From Candidatus Nitrotoga sp. LAW (GTDB lineage Bacteria > Pseudomonadota > Gammaproteobacteria > Burkholderiales > Gallionellaceae): a stretch of DNA of 64,000 bases. Numbering within the stretch: position 1 is the stretch's first letter; each line of letters begins with the position of its first letter. Below, piece after piece: positions 37,665 to 46,858 of this stretch. Where the stretch lies: contig QFXI01000023.1 of NCBI GenBank assembly GCA_003402315.1, forward strand, positions 62,001-126,000, read 5' to 3'. Made by a program: the position numbers and the translations under genes. Below the pieces are notes generated by a model. The model searched no databases. It was not told the DNA's origin and saw only the letters and a list, made by a program, of their open reading frames with translations.

Positions 37665-38420
37665 TCAGTACCGCAATTTATATCCAGACTTTAACAACCC
37701 CAAAGATAACAGCATCAGGCCAAGCATACACCCGCCCACCACCATCAAACTCACCCAAGGAGAAATATCCGACACGCCGAAAAATCCATAACGAAAACCG
37801 TCTATCATATAAAAAAACGGGTTAAAACGCGACAACGCCTGCCAAAAAGGCGGCAGCGAGTGAATGGAATAGAATACGCCGGACAAAAAAGTCAACGGCA
37901 TGATAATGAAATTCTGGAATCCTGCGAGTTGATCAAATTTTTCTGCCCACATCCCGGCCACCACCCCCAGTGAGCCAAGCATCGCACTACCCAGAATGGC
38001 AAACAATATAATCCAAATTGGAAACAGCAACGGCGGCTGGGCAAACCACAGTGCGGCCAAATATACGCCTATGCCAACCACCAAACCTCGCAACATGGAA
38101 GCGAGCACATATGCCGCAAAGAATTCCCAATAGGCAATCGGCGCCAGCAACACGAATACGATATTGCCAGTAATCTTGGACTGAATCAGGCTGGAAGAGC
38201 TGTTGGCAAAAGCGTTCTGCAACATTGCCATCATCATCAACCCTGGGATAAGGAAGGCAGTGTAATGCACCCCCGGATACACCTCGACATGCTGTGCTAG
38301 CACATGCGAAAAAATCAGCAGGTAAAGCAATGCGGTCAGCACTGGAGCCAACACGGTCTGGAAGCCCACCTTCCACACCCGAAATATTTCCTTGTAGAGC
38401 AGACTGTAAAAACTCAACAT
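37665..38420 (-). CDS. ABC-2 type transporter permease (YadH-like)
   Basis: The 251-residue permease has six likely membrane helices and the ABC-2 motif with ALSRFNPFFYMIDGFRYGFFG. It overlaps its ATPase gene by 7 nt. The family is often called multidrug or polysaccharide export; the substrate here is unknown. It lies next to the mla genes, as in many betaproteobacteria. Confidence 0.88.
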   Translation of the reverse strand: MLSFYSLLYKEIFRVWKVGFQTVLAPVLTALLYLLIFSHVLAQHVEVYPGVHYTAFLIPGLMMMAMLQNAFANSSSSLIQSKITGNIVFVLLAPIAYWEFFAAYVLASMLRGLVVGIGVYLAALWFAQPPLLFPIWIILFAILGSAMLGSLGVVAGMWAEKFDQLAGFQNFIIMPLTFLSGVFYSIHSLPPFWQALSRFNPFFYMIDGFRYGFFGVSDISPWVSLMVVGGCMLGLMLLSLGLLKSGYKLRY

Positions 38421-39313
38421 GCCCGCCCCACCAAACGCAAGAAGACTTCTTCCAAATCAGGCTGCTGTAAGGTCATCTCCTGCACCGCAACCCCAGCCAC
38501 ACGCAGCTCAGCCAACATTGACTCCAATGCTTGATAGGATGGCAATGTCAGCAGGTAGTTACCGTCCGTCTGTTCGACCACCTGTGGCAGCAATGTGACC
38601 GGTAAATAACCCGCAAGCTTCAACCTGACTCGACAACCGGCCAGGCTACTAAGTAGATTTTGTGTGCTATCCAGCGCTACAATCCGACCATGCTTGAGCA
38701 TGGCAATTCGTGTGCATAAGGCTTCCGCCTCTTCCAGATAATGGGTAGTTAACAGAACGGTGTGTCCATCGCGGTTAAGCTGCTGAATAAAGCGCCATAA
38801 CGATTGACGCAGCTCCACATCCACCCCGGCAGTCGGTTCATCCAACACAATAACTGGCGGCTTATGCACCAGGGCTTGCGCCACCAACACACGGCGCTTC
38901 ATACCACCGGACAGGCGGCGCATATTGGTATCAGCCTTATCGGTCAAATCCAAGTGATGCATCACCTCATTGATCCAGGTGTCGTTACGACGTAATCCAA
39001 AAAAACCAGATTGCATACGCAACGTTTCACGAACTGTGAAAAAAGGATCAAAGACCAGCTCTTGCGGCACTACACCCAACAAACGACGGCTGGCACGATA
39101 TTGCTTGACTACATCGTGCCCCAGTACGGATAGCTGCCCATCATCTGGCAATGCAAGTCCGGCCAGCAGATTAATCAACGTGGTTTTACCCGCACCATTG
39201 GGACCGAGTAAACCGAAAAACTCACCCTGCTCGATACGCAAATCCACGCCGTCTAGTGCTTGTAATTGGCCATAGCGCTTACGTGCTTGGCGCACATCAA
39301 TGGCAGGTAGCAT
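38414..39313 (-). CDS. ABC transporter ATP-binding protein (YadG-like)
   Basis: The 299-residue ATPase has [26 protein letters not shown] and VLDEPTAGVDVELR. I use the start MLPAIDVRQARKRYG because it gives the family-like N terminus 13 nt after mlaB; upstream ATGs in frame are possible. It works with the ABC-2 permease encoded next. Confidence 0.88.
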   Translation of the reverse strand: MLPAIDVRQARKRYGQLQALDGVDLRIEQGEFFGLLGPNGAGKTTLINLLAGLALPDDGQLSVLGHDVVKQYRASRRLLGVVPQELVFDPFFTVRETLRMQSGFFGLRRNDTWINEVMHHLDLTDKADTNMRRLSGGMKRRVLVAQALVHKPPVIVLDEPTAGVDVELRQSLWRFIQQLNRDGHTVLLTTHYLEEAEALCTRIAMLKHGRIVALDSTQNLLSSLAGCRVRLKLAGYLPVTLLPQVVEQTDGNYLLTLPSYQALESMLAELRVAGVAVQEMTLQQPDLEEVFLRLVGRAC

Positions 39314-39326
39314 CAAACCAAATAGA

Positions 39327-39629
39327 TCAAGGTTGCGCGGAATCATTGCCGCATAGCGGCAGCATATCCACAACACCATACAAACGAGCCAAACTTAACA
39401 AATTTTCTGGAACATGGGTAAAACACAGTTGCACACTGCTACGCTGCGCCTCGCGTAACCAGGCCAGCAGCAAACTGACTGCGGCAGAATCTACCGTCTC
39501 TACCTGAGCCAAATCAACCACCAGCGATGTTTCACCAGTGGCTTGCAACCCCTTTTTGAATAAGGGTATAACCGTTTCAATAGTTAGATGGCTCGGTACT
39601 TGCATATGGCCACCATCACGGCTAATCAC
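39327..39629 (-). CDS. mlaB: STAS-domain protein MlaB
   Basis: The 100-residue STAS protein has VVDLAQVETVDSAAVSLLLA, with the conserved serine region. It binds MlaF and is needed for the activity of the MlaFEDB complex. Overlaps mlaC by 4 nt. Confidence 0.88.
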   Translation of the reverse strand: MISRDGGHMQVPSHLTIETVIPLFKKGLQATGETSLVVDLAQVETVDSAAVSLLLAWLREAQRSSVQLCFTHVPENLLSLARLYGVVDMLPLCGNDSAQP

Positions 39630-40264
39630 TTGGACGCCGCCTTAGGCAAAATTGCACCAGTCTGCGCCTGATTTTTTTCCGTTAATGTCTTAATCAGCCC
39701 ATCAATACCGCTCTTCTGAACCTGCTCAGCAAAAGTACCGCGATAATTTGTTACCAAACTCACGCCTTCGATCGACAGGTCAAACACCTTCCAACCACTA
39801 GCCGTCTTCTCCATATCATAATTTACGGGCAGCGGTGGCTTGCCTTTGTTAAGAATAGAAGTTTTTACAGTCACCTCGGCGGCGTCATTTGCCATTTTTA
39901 GTGGCTTCACTTCTACCTCCTGATCCTGATAGGTAGTGAATGCCGTGGTATATGTACGCACCAATAAATTGCGAAACTCGATTTCCAAAACTTTCTTCTG
40001 CTCCGGCGTAGCGCTACGCCAGCTCTTGCCTACGGCAAGTTTGGTCATATGTGTAAAATTAAAATGTGGTAGCACCTTTGCATCCACCAATTCATTCACT
40101 TTTTTCTTATTACCCGCCTGAATATCCTTGTCGTGCTTAACGATGGTCAAGACTTCATCCACTGTATTTCTAATTAAAGCCTCCGGCTCTGGCACGTTCG
40201 CCTGCACGCCTAACGACACACACGCCAGCAACACTCCTACCCACCATGCAATTATTTTTTTCAT
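39626..40264 (-). CDS. mlaC: Periplasmic phospholipid carrier MlaC
   Basis: The 212-residue precursor has a signal peptide (cleavage after VQA near residue 22) and the Tol_Tol_Ttg2 domain. MlaC ferries phospholipids between the outer-membrane MlaA complex and MlaFEDB. It lies between mlaD and mlaB. Confidence 0.92.
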   Translation of the reverse strand: MKKIIAWWVGVLLACVSLGVQANVPEPEALIRNTVDEVLTIVKHDKDIQAGNKKKVNELVDAKVLPHFNFTHMTKLAVGKSWRSATPEQKKVLEIEFRNLLVRTYTTAFTTYQDQEVEVKPLKMANDAAEVTVKTSILNKGKPPLPVNYDMEKTASGWKVFDLSIEGVSLVTNYRGTFAEQVQKSGIDGLIKTLTEKNQAQTGAILPKAASK

Positions 40265-40275
40265 ATCTCTATCTT

Positions 40276-40758
40276 TTAATTAGGTTGTTTATCAACTTGC
40301 TTGGAATCTTCGGCCTTGCTATATAAGAATCTACTGATTAAATCCTCCAACACCACGGCAGACTGTGTTTTCTTGATTTCGTCGCCAGCTTTCAGAAATG
40401 CTTCATCACCACCCGGAATCAAGCCGATATACTGTTCACCTAACAATCCTGAAGTCAGGATATTGGCGAACGTGTCTTTGGGGAACTGGTAACGTTTATC
40501 TATAGTCATTGTCACTTTAGCCTCATAACGCTCGGGATCCAAGCTAATCTGAGCCACCCGGCCAACAAGCACTCCAGAACTTTTGATGGATGCCTGGGGC
40601 TTAAGGCCACCGATATTAGAAAAATGGGCCTGCAACTGATATGACTCGGACATATTGTAAGTACTCAAATTTCCTACCTTGAGCGCAAGCACGGCCAGTG
40701 CCCCCAAGCCTGCCACGACAAATATGCCGACCCATAAATCCAGCGTGGTGCGTTTCAT
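40276..40758 (-). CDS. mlaD: MCE-domain protein MlaD
   Basis: The 160-residue protein has one N-terminal helix (about 7-27) and an MCE domain with SGVLVGRVAQISLDPERYEA. MlaD forms a hexameric periplasmic ring on MlaE that passes lipid. It ends in a polar tail. One base separates it from mlaE. Confidence 0.93.
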   Translation of the reverse strand: MKRTTLDLWVGIFVVAGLGALAVLALKVGNLSTYNMSESYQLQAHFSNIGGLKPQASIKSSGVLVGRVAQISLDPERYEAKVTMTIDKRYQFPKDTFANILTSGLLGEQYIGLIPGGDEAFLKAGDEIKKTQSAVVLEDLISRFLYSKAEDSKQVDKQPN

Positions 40759-40759
40759 A

Positions 40760-41548
40760 CTACTCCCCTTGAAACATGAATGCGGTCAAAATAAAATCCA
40801 AAAACAAAATGGTCAGCGACGACTCGACCACTGTACGCGTGGTTGCACCGGACACCCCTTCTGCGGTGGGTGGTGCATCATAGCCTTCGAACAAGGCTAT
40901 GGCAGTGACTGCCACTCCGAACACGAAGCTCTTAATCATGCCGTTCACAATGTCGTGCTGAAAATCGACCCCAGCCTGCATTTGCGACCAGAACGAACCT
41001 TCATCCACACCGATAAGCACCACCCCCACCACATATCCACCAAATACGCCCATGGCGGAAAATAACGCCGACAGCAGCGGCATAGAGATGACCCCCGCCC
41101 AAAAACGAGGCGCCACCACGCGCGCCATCGGGTTGATTGCCATCATCTCCATCGCGGAAATCTGCTCGGTGGCCTTCATCAAGCCAATCTCCGCAGTCAT
41201 CGCCGAACCAGCACGACTCGCAAACAGCAGGGCAGCCAGCACCGGCCCCAATTCGCGCACCAGACTTAGCGCTACGAGTGATCCCAGTGCAGATTCAGAG
41301 CCGTAGCGTTTGAGTGTTTCATAGCCCTGCAACCCCAACACCATACCGACAAACGTGCCGGCCACCAAAATTATAATAAGCGACATCACCCCACTGGAGA
41401 ATAGCTCCCTGATGGTCAAGTGAAAGCGTCGGAAGCTGGTTCCAGAATAAAACAGGATTAGCATGAAGAAGCGGGAGGCATATCCCATACGCCATACCGC
41501 ATTCACAATACGATGTCCTAAGGACCTCAAGTTTTCAACGATTGTCAT
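40760..41548 (-). CDS. mlaE: Lipid ABC permease MlaE
   Basis: The 262-residue permease has about six membrane segments and the family stretch ELGPVLAALLFASRAGSAMT. It forms the membrane core of the Mla lipid transporter. Overlaps mlaF by 4 nt. Confidence 0.94.
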   Translation of the reverse strand: MTIVENLRSLGHRIVNAVWRMGYASRFFMLILFYSGTSFRRFHLTIRELFSSGVMSLIIILVAGTFVGMVLGLQGYETLKRYGSESALGSLVALSLVRELGPVLAALLFASRAGSAMTAEIGLMKATEQISAMEMMAINPMARVVAPRFWAGVISMPLLSALFSAMGVFGGYVVGVVLIGVDEGSFWSQMQAGVDFQHDIVNGMIKSFVFGVAVTAIALFEGYDAPPTAEGVSGATTRTVVESSLTILFLDFILTAFMFQGE

Positions 41549-42354
41549 CGCCCGGGCCGCAAATTTAAATCTTGCCCGTAATTACTGGATGGATAATGGA
41601 ATGGAACCGGGCCATCCATTTCGCCATGCACGAATTGATGCACGAACGGCTTATCGGAAGTGCTGATTTCAGCCGGAGTCCCTTCTGCAACAACCACTCC
41701 ATCGGCAATAAAATATATATAGTCAACAATCTTGAGCGATTCCTGCACGTCATGCGTGACCACTACCGAAGTCGCACCCAGCGCATCATTTAGACGGCGA
41801 ATGAGATTGCCCACCACGGTAAGTGAGATGGGATCCAATCCGGCAAACGGCTCATCGTACATAACCAACATTGGATCCAGCGCCACCGTACGTGCCAATG
41901 CCACACGCCGCGCCATGCCACCTGAAAGCTCAGCGGGCATCAAATGATGTGTGCCGCGCAAGCCTACCGCATGCAGCTTCATCAGCACTAAATCCCGGAT
42001 GATCTCTTCCGGCAGATCCGTATGCTCGCGCATCTGAAACGCCACGTTGTCATATACGGACATATCCGTGAATAACGCCCCAAATTGAAACAGCATGCCC
42101 ATCCGGCGACGCATGTGATACAACCCTTTATGGTCAAGCTCATGTATCACTTGCCCATCAACTTTCACATAACCGCTACTTGGCTTGAGCGCACCGCCGA
42201 TAAGCTGCAGCAGTGTAGTTTTGCCACAGCCACTGCCGCCCATAACTGCGATCACCTTGCCCTTAGGGAAAGTGAGATTGACACCTTTTAATATGGGGCG
42301 GCTGTCATAGGCAAAATTGACGTCGCGAATTTCGACCAGCGCTTGAGATGACAC
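41545..42354 (-). CDS. mlaF: Lipid ABC ATPase MlaF
   Basis: The 269-residue ATPase has GGSGCGKTTLL, LSGGMARRVALART and YDEPFAGLDPIS. It drives the Mla system that maintains outer-membrane asymmetry and is the first gene of mlaFEDCB. The C-terminal tail with GEMDGPVPFHYP is the sort that contacts the neighbouring subunit or MlaB. Confidence 0.94.
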   Translation of the reverse strand: MSSQALVEIRDVNFAYDSRPILKGVNLTFPKGKVIAVMGGSGCGKTTLLQLIGGALKPSSGYVKVDGQVIHELDHKGLYHMRRRMGMLFQFGALFTDMSVYDNVAFQMREHTDLPEEIIRDLVLMKLHAVGLRGTHHLMPAELSGGMARRVALARTVALDPMLVMYDEPFAGLDPISLTVVGNLIRRLNDALGATSVVVTHDVQESLKIVDYIYFIADGVVVAEGTPAEISTSDKPFVHQFVHGEMDGPVPFHYPSSNYGQDLNLRPGR

Positions 42355-42909
42355 GTATCAACACCTTGATTGTCCGGTAGACGGGCATTCTAAACCATGC
42401 AATCGCTTAATCGCAACATTAGCCACCGCAAGTGTAGCGCAAAAAAACCAATTGTCCGGTTTAACCCAAATTGTCTATTTGTACACTCCCGCAGCGCGTC
42501 ATGCTGACTGTTAAAACCAACAACCATTCCCCAATATTGGTGGGAAAATTTGACTGTATTTTTATATGGTAACGCTCCAAACTCTCAAAAACAGTCATTA
42601 CCGCCAGGAAATCAACGTACTCAATCAACATACGCCTCTTCAATACAAATACTATATTGGTACGCCCGAATTTGGCATGTAATCAATCAAGTATTTTAGA
42701 AAAATCTTGATAAACAACTTGAGCTTGCATCCGCAGAATTTTAGGGCAGCCTAAAACCAAATCTCAGCCAAACAAAAAACTAAAATGACAAAAAATATCA
42801 TGAATTTTGTTATTCTTGACAATACTTATCGATATAGACGACATCGCTAGTTTATGAAAATGTTTTCTACATTACGTTAGGCACAAGGATAAATATCAAG
42901 GAGAAATAT
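42355..42909. other. AT-rich intergenic stretch
   Basis: No supported gene, repeat or RNA. It should hold the mlaF promoter on the minus strand and that of the GFA gene on the plus strand. A 60-codon minus ORF (42461-42643) has no ribosome site. Confidence 0.45.
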
Positions 42910-43368
42910 ATGAGTGAGAGAGCCGGATCGTGCCTTTGTGGAGAAGTAACGTATAAAGTTTCTTCTGATCCAATAGCTGCTCGTATATGCTGGTGCAAGG
43001 ATTGTCAAAAGCTCTCAGCAAATGGAACGGCAAACATTCTTGTATTAACAGATTCCATAACATCAACTGGGAAACTTTCTGAATTTCAGAAGACCGCTGA
43101 TAGCGGAAATATCATCACAAGGAAATTTTGTCCAAAGTGCGGAACCCACGTCTATGCAAATTCATCAGTAAGGCCACAATTTACAGTCATTCGTGCGGGA
43201 ACACTCTCTGATCCGTCTTCAATAACGCCAACAATGAATATATGGAACAGTAGTGCTCCATCTTGGGCCTGCCTGAATGCAAGCTTGGAGCAGGTAGATA
43301 AACAGCCAGCCCACATCGAGAGGCTGAAAACACCTGGGAGTCACAACAACACTGCTTCCGCAGTTTGA
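42910..43368 (+). CDS. GFA/CENP-V family zinc protein
   Basis: The 152-residue protein has the GFA cysteine pattern: CLCGEVTY near the N terminus, CWCKDC and KFCPKCGTHVY. Members bind zinc, and some are glutathione-dependent formaldehyde-activating enzymes, but most are uncharacterised. AAGGAGAAATAT precedes the ATG. The gene is AT-rich compared with the mla block, which hints at later arrival. Confidence 0.85.
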   Translation: MSERAGSCLCGEVTYKVSSDPIAARICWCKDCQKLSANGTANILVLTDSITSTGKLSEFQKTADSGNIITRKFCPKCGTHVYANSSVRPQFTVIRAGTLSDPSSITPTMNIWNSSAPSWACLNASLEQVDKQPAHIERLKTPGSHNNTASAV

Positions 43369-43369
43369 T

Positions 43370-43441
43370 AAAACGTTGGTGTTTTATGAGCGTGAAGGTT
43401 TTGCTATGACTGGTGGCCACAAATTAAAGGCAGCGCTATGA
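43370..43441 (+). pseudogene. C-terminal remnant resembling a GNAT acetyltransferase
   Basis: A 23-codon frame ends with FYEREGFAMTGGHKLKAAL and a stop, like the last strand and helix of a GNAT acetyltransferase (YEREGF). The N-terminal part is absent; the GFA gene stops 2 nt before. It looks like a deletion scar. Confidence 0.35.
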
Positions 43442-43523
43442 ATTGCCAGCATAATCCATCATTCAAGCGGAGCACGCCAACATTTACCCTTTAATTTAAA
43501 CATAATGCCTCAGGGAAATTCAG

Positions 43524-43946
43524 ATGAAACCACGGATTAGCCTCATTACGCTCGGCGTCGATAACCTGGAAGAATCGCTACATTTTTATCGCGATGGCCT
43601 GGGTCTCACAACACAAGGCATCATAGGTTCAGAATTTGAGCACGGAGCGGTTGCCTTCTTTGACTTACAGGCCAATCTGAAACTCGCGCTTTACCCACGC
43701 AAAAGTCTCTCAAAAGATTCAGGGCTGCCGTTGGAAAGGCCAAGTGCACTTGAGTTCAGCATTGGCCATAATGTTTCTTCAAAAGCTGAGGTCAATCAAG
43801 TAATGGAGCAGGCAAAAAATGCCGGGGCTACCATCGTAAAATCTGCCCAAGACACTTTTTGGGGCGGCTATGCAGGCTATTTCCAAGACCCTAATGGCCA
43901 CCTATGGGAAATTGCCTGGAACCCGCAGTGGCCGATTCCAGAGTAA
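43524..43946 (+). CDS. VOC/glyoxalase family protein
   Basis: The 140-residue protein has the paired beta-alpha-beta-beta-beta units of the vicinal oxygen chelate fold, starting RISLITLGVDNLEESLHFYR and ending FQDPNGHLWEIAWNP with the metal-binding Glu. The substrate is unknown; lactoylglutathione lyase-like or antibiotic-binding functions occur in the family. Confidence 0.82.
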   Translation: MKPRISLITLGVDNLEESLHFYRDGLGLTTQGIIGSEFEHGAVAFFDLQANLKLALYPRKSLSKDSGLPLERPSALEFSIGHNVSSKAEVNQVMEQAKNAGATIVKSAQDTFWGGYAGYFQDPNGHLWEIAWNPQWPIPE

Positions 43947-43964
43947 GGCTTCGATAACGAAGCC
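43947..43964 (+). terminator. Hairpin after the VOC gene
   Basis: GGCTTCG and CGAAGCC pair perfectly around ATAA, starting at the end of the VOC stop codon. No U run follows, so termination strength is uncertain. Confidence 0.45.
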
Positions 43965-44151
43965 CTCTCGTCGAACAAGATCAAATCTCCATGCAAACGA
44001 TACGCGAGGCGATGGAACTGGGCGCCATCACAACAGCGGTTTAATTCAACGAACATTAGGTCATTACCCAAATTTATAAACGTTCGGGTTGATGAGCCAA
44101 TAGAACAAGCTATAATAACTTTCTCTATAGCATCTTAACGACAATAAACCC

Positions 44152-45483
44152 ATGCCAAACGACGACAAACTCACACCCAGTACCGACCAGCCTATGCCTG
44201 TTACCGGCAAGACGTCCAAAAAAGACATTCCCATGATTCCGATGGAAGACTGGGATCTTGATGACAACCCTCCCTTGGTTCCCGCTTACCCGGATGTTCC
44301 CAAGGCTCTCAATGAGAACCCCAATCCGATCGCTGACCCCAGAAATTATCCTAAGAAAAAACCAGTCAAGCGTGAATCCAGCCCTTCCGGGTGGACAGAT
44401 ATGTCACATATTCTGCCTCCAGAAATACACCCCTTGTATAGGAAAGGATGGCTCGGCGCGCTTGAGCTGAATAACCGCGTTGTTATGGCGCCCATGACCC
44501 GCAGCCGGGCTGGGCTAGGCAACGTGCCGAATGCGATGAATGCACTGTACTACTCTCAACGCAGCTGTGCTGGCCTGATGATTTCTGAACCCACCCAAGT
44601 TTCTGCCCAAGGAATTGGTTATCCGGGCACACCGGGCATAACCACCCGCGAACAAATAGACGGCTGGAAAATGGTGACTGCCCACGTTCGCAGAACGGGG
44701 GGCAAGCTTTTCATGAACCTATCACACGTTGGCCGAATCTCGCATCCATCGTTGCAGCCATTCCAAAGTTTGCCAGTCGCACCTTCTGCTATCCAACCGG
44801 CAGGGGAGGTTTTCACCCCTAAGGGGATGGTGCCGTACGTTACGCCCCGCGCACTTGAAATTGCTGAAATGGCGGGCATCGTCGAGCAATACAGGCAAGC
44901 TACGCTTAATGCCGAAGAAGCGTGGCTGGACGGCATAGAAATCGATGCCGCGAATGGATATTTGCTCGACCAGTTTTTGCGCGATAGCACAAATCAACGG
45001 ACGGACGAGTATGGTGGCTCAATTGAGAACCGCTGCCGCTTGCTGTTTGAAGTAATTCAAGCGGTATGTACTGTGTATCCATCGAAAAAAGTTGGGGTTC
45101 GTCTGTCCCCAGTCAATCCGTTAAACGACATTAGCGACTCGACACCGCAAGAAACCTTTGAATATATTGCCGAACAGTTGAACCGTTTCAACTTGGCTTA
45201 TATACATATCGTTGAGGAACACCCTTCAACATTTGATTTCAAACGCTTACGGAGCTTGTTCAGGGGCCAATATATAGCCAATGGTGGTTACGATGCGGAA
45301 CGTGCCGAGAAAGCAATTGTTGAAAAAACCGCTGATTTCGTATCATTTGGCGCTCTCTTTATTGCCAACCCGGATTTACTGCTACGATTGCGGGAACGCA
45401 GAGACTACAACACACCGGACATGGCAACGTTCTACGGCGGCGAAGCCGCTGGCTACATTGATTATCCATCACTGCCATTTTAG
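44152..45483 (+). CDS. Old Yellow Enzyme-like oxidoreductase with N-terminal extension
   Basis: From about residue 84 the protein is an OYE/alkene reductase: LELNNRVVMAPMTRSRAG, NLSHVGRISHPS and DAANGYLLDQFLRDSTNQRTDEYGG split over the barrel. These FMN enzymes reduce activated alkenes with NAD(P)H. Where most relatives read EIHxANGYL, this one has EIDAANGYL. The first 83 residues are Pro-, Asp- and Lys-rich, seemingly disordered, and unlike the family; the internal ATG at 44401 would give a normal 360-residue protein. Confidence 0.85.
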   Translation: MPNDDKLTPSTDQPMPVTGKTSKKDIPMIPMEDWDLDDNPPLVPAYPDVPKALNENPNPIADPRNYPKKKPVKRESSPSGWTDMSHILPPEIHPLYRKGWLGALELNNRVVMAPMTRSRAGLGNVPNAMNALYYSQRSCAGLMISEPTQVSAQGIGYPGTPGITTREQIDGWKMVTAHVRRTGGKLFMNLSHVGRISHPSLQPFQSLPVAPSAIQPAGEVFTPKGMVPYVTPRALEIAEMAGIVEQYRQATLNAEEAWLDGIEIDAANGYLLDQFLRDSTNQRTDEYGGSIENRCRLLFEVIQAVCTVYPSKKVGVRLSPVNPLNDISDSTPQETFEYIAEQLNRFNLAYIHIVEEHPSTFDFKRLRSLFRGQYIANGGYDAERAEKAIVEKTADFVSFGALFIANPDLLLRLRERRDYNTPDMATFYGGEAAGYIDYPSLPF

Positions 45484-45526
45484 TGCCACAGAAATAAAGA
45501 ACGCTCAGGTTCGTAATCAATTAAAC

Positions 45527-45563
45527 AAACAAAAGCTGATCTAAATTAGATCAGCTTTTGTTT
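45527..45563. terminator. Bidirectional terminator between OYE gene and metK
   Basis: AAACAAAAGCTGATCTAA and its exact complement TTAGATCAGCTTTTGTTT flank a single A. The stem has A-rich and T-rich ends on both strands, so it can stop transcription from both convergent genes. Confidence 0.85.
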
Positions 45564-45625
45564 TCCAGCCACATAAATGACTTTTGTTTCTAACGAACCA
45601 TACAAGTTATATCTTTTGCAAAAAT

Positions 45626-46789
45626 TTATAACCCAGCATCCGCACGTAAGGCGGCGACCTTGTCTGTTGATTCCCAAGTAAACCCTGGTTCTTCACGGCC
45701 AAAATGGCCGTAGGCAGCAGTATTAGTATAAATTGGACGCAATAGATCGAGCATTTGCACAATGCCTTTAGGCCGCAGGTCAAAATGTTTTTTAACCAAT
45801 TCCGCAATTTTCTCGTCAGAAATTTTACCAGTGCCATAACTGGTAACCCAAACACTGGTAGGTAGCGCCACACCAATCGCATAGGAAATCTGGATCAGGC
45901 ACTTACTGGCCAAACCAGCAGCGACGATGTTCTTGGCAATATAACGGCCAGCATAAGCCGCAGAACGATCCACTTTGGACGGATCCTTCCCGGAAAATGC
46001 ACCGCCACCGTGTGGAGCTGCGCCACCGTATGTATCCACAATAATTTTGCGTCCTGTCAAGCCGCAATCGCCTTGCGGGCCACCGATAACAAAACGGCCA
46101 GTGGGATTTACCAGATACTTGATGTCACCTTTGATTAATTCCTGTGGTAGCACAGGCTTGATAATATCTTCAATTACAGCTTCACGAATGGTCTCTAATG
46201 ACATCTCGGGAGAGTGCTGGGTCGATAACAATACCGTATCGATAGAGCATGGCTTACCATCCATATAACGGATGGTAACTTGCGCTTTAGCATCTGGGCG
46301 CAGCCAATTCAAGCGGCCATCACGGCGCAGTTGCGACTGGCGTTCGACCACACGGTGCGCAAGATAAATCGGAAGTGGCATCAACGTGGGGGTTTCATCG
46401 CAAGCATACCCAAACATCAGGCCTTGATCGCCTGCTCCCTGATCCATGTACTCGTGGGATGCACGATCAACACCTTGAGCAATGTCCGGACTTTGCTTGT
46501 CATACGCAACAAGCACAGCGCAACCTTTGTAATCTATGCCATATTCGGTATTATCATAGCCGATTCGCTTGATGCAATCGCGCGCCACGTTGATATAGTC
46601 CACATTAGCGCTAGTGGATATTTCACCGGCAAGCACAACAAGGCCAGTGTTAACCAATGTTTCAGCCGCTACTCGAGCATAGGGGTCTTGCGCTAGAATA
46701 GCATCCAGAATGGAATCGGAAATTTGATCCGCAACCTTGTCGGGATGACCTTCAGATACTGATTCGGATGTAAACAGAAATTCACTCAT
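45626..46789 (-). CDS. metK: S-adenosylmethionine synthetase
   Basis: The 387-residue enzyme starts [30 protein letters not shown] is the methionine/ATP signature and [19 protein letters not shown] the phosphate loop. It makes SAM, used by trmB, rsmG and other enzymes here. An in-frame start four codons earlier is less usual. No SAM riboswitch was recognised upstream. Confidence 0.96.
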   Translation of the reverse strand: MSEFLFTSESVSEGHPDKVADQISDSILDAILAQDPYARVAAETLVNTGLVVLAGEISTSANVDYINVARDCIKRIGYDNTEYGIDYKGCAVLVAYDKQSPDIAQGVDRASHEYMDQGAGDQGLMFGYACDETPTLMPLPIYLAHRVVERQSQLRRDGRLNWLRPDAKAQVTIRYMDGKPCSIDTVLLSTQHSPEMSLETIREAVIEDIIKPVLPQELIKGDIKYLVNPTGRFVIGGPQGDCGLTGRKIIVDTYGGAAPHGGGAFSGKDPSKVDRSAAYAGRYIAKNIVAAGLASKCLIQISYAIGVALPTSVWVTSYGTGKISDEKIAELVKKHFDLRPKGIVQMLDLLRPIYTNTAAYGHFGREEPGFTWESTDKVAALRADAGL

Positions 46790-46858
46790 GGCGCCCCGCA
46801 ATATAGGTTAGTTGAGAACATAGTTCATTATAGCAATAACTCGGTTGTAATTACCCTC

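Noticed and set aside
42461-42643. 60-codon minus-strand ORF in the mlaF-GFA gap
   Set aside because: No ribosome site, no motif and no coupling to neighbours.
46790-46858. SAM-sensing riboswitch before metK
   Set aside because: The divergent gap is under 70 nt and shows no recognisable riboswitch core.
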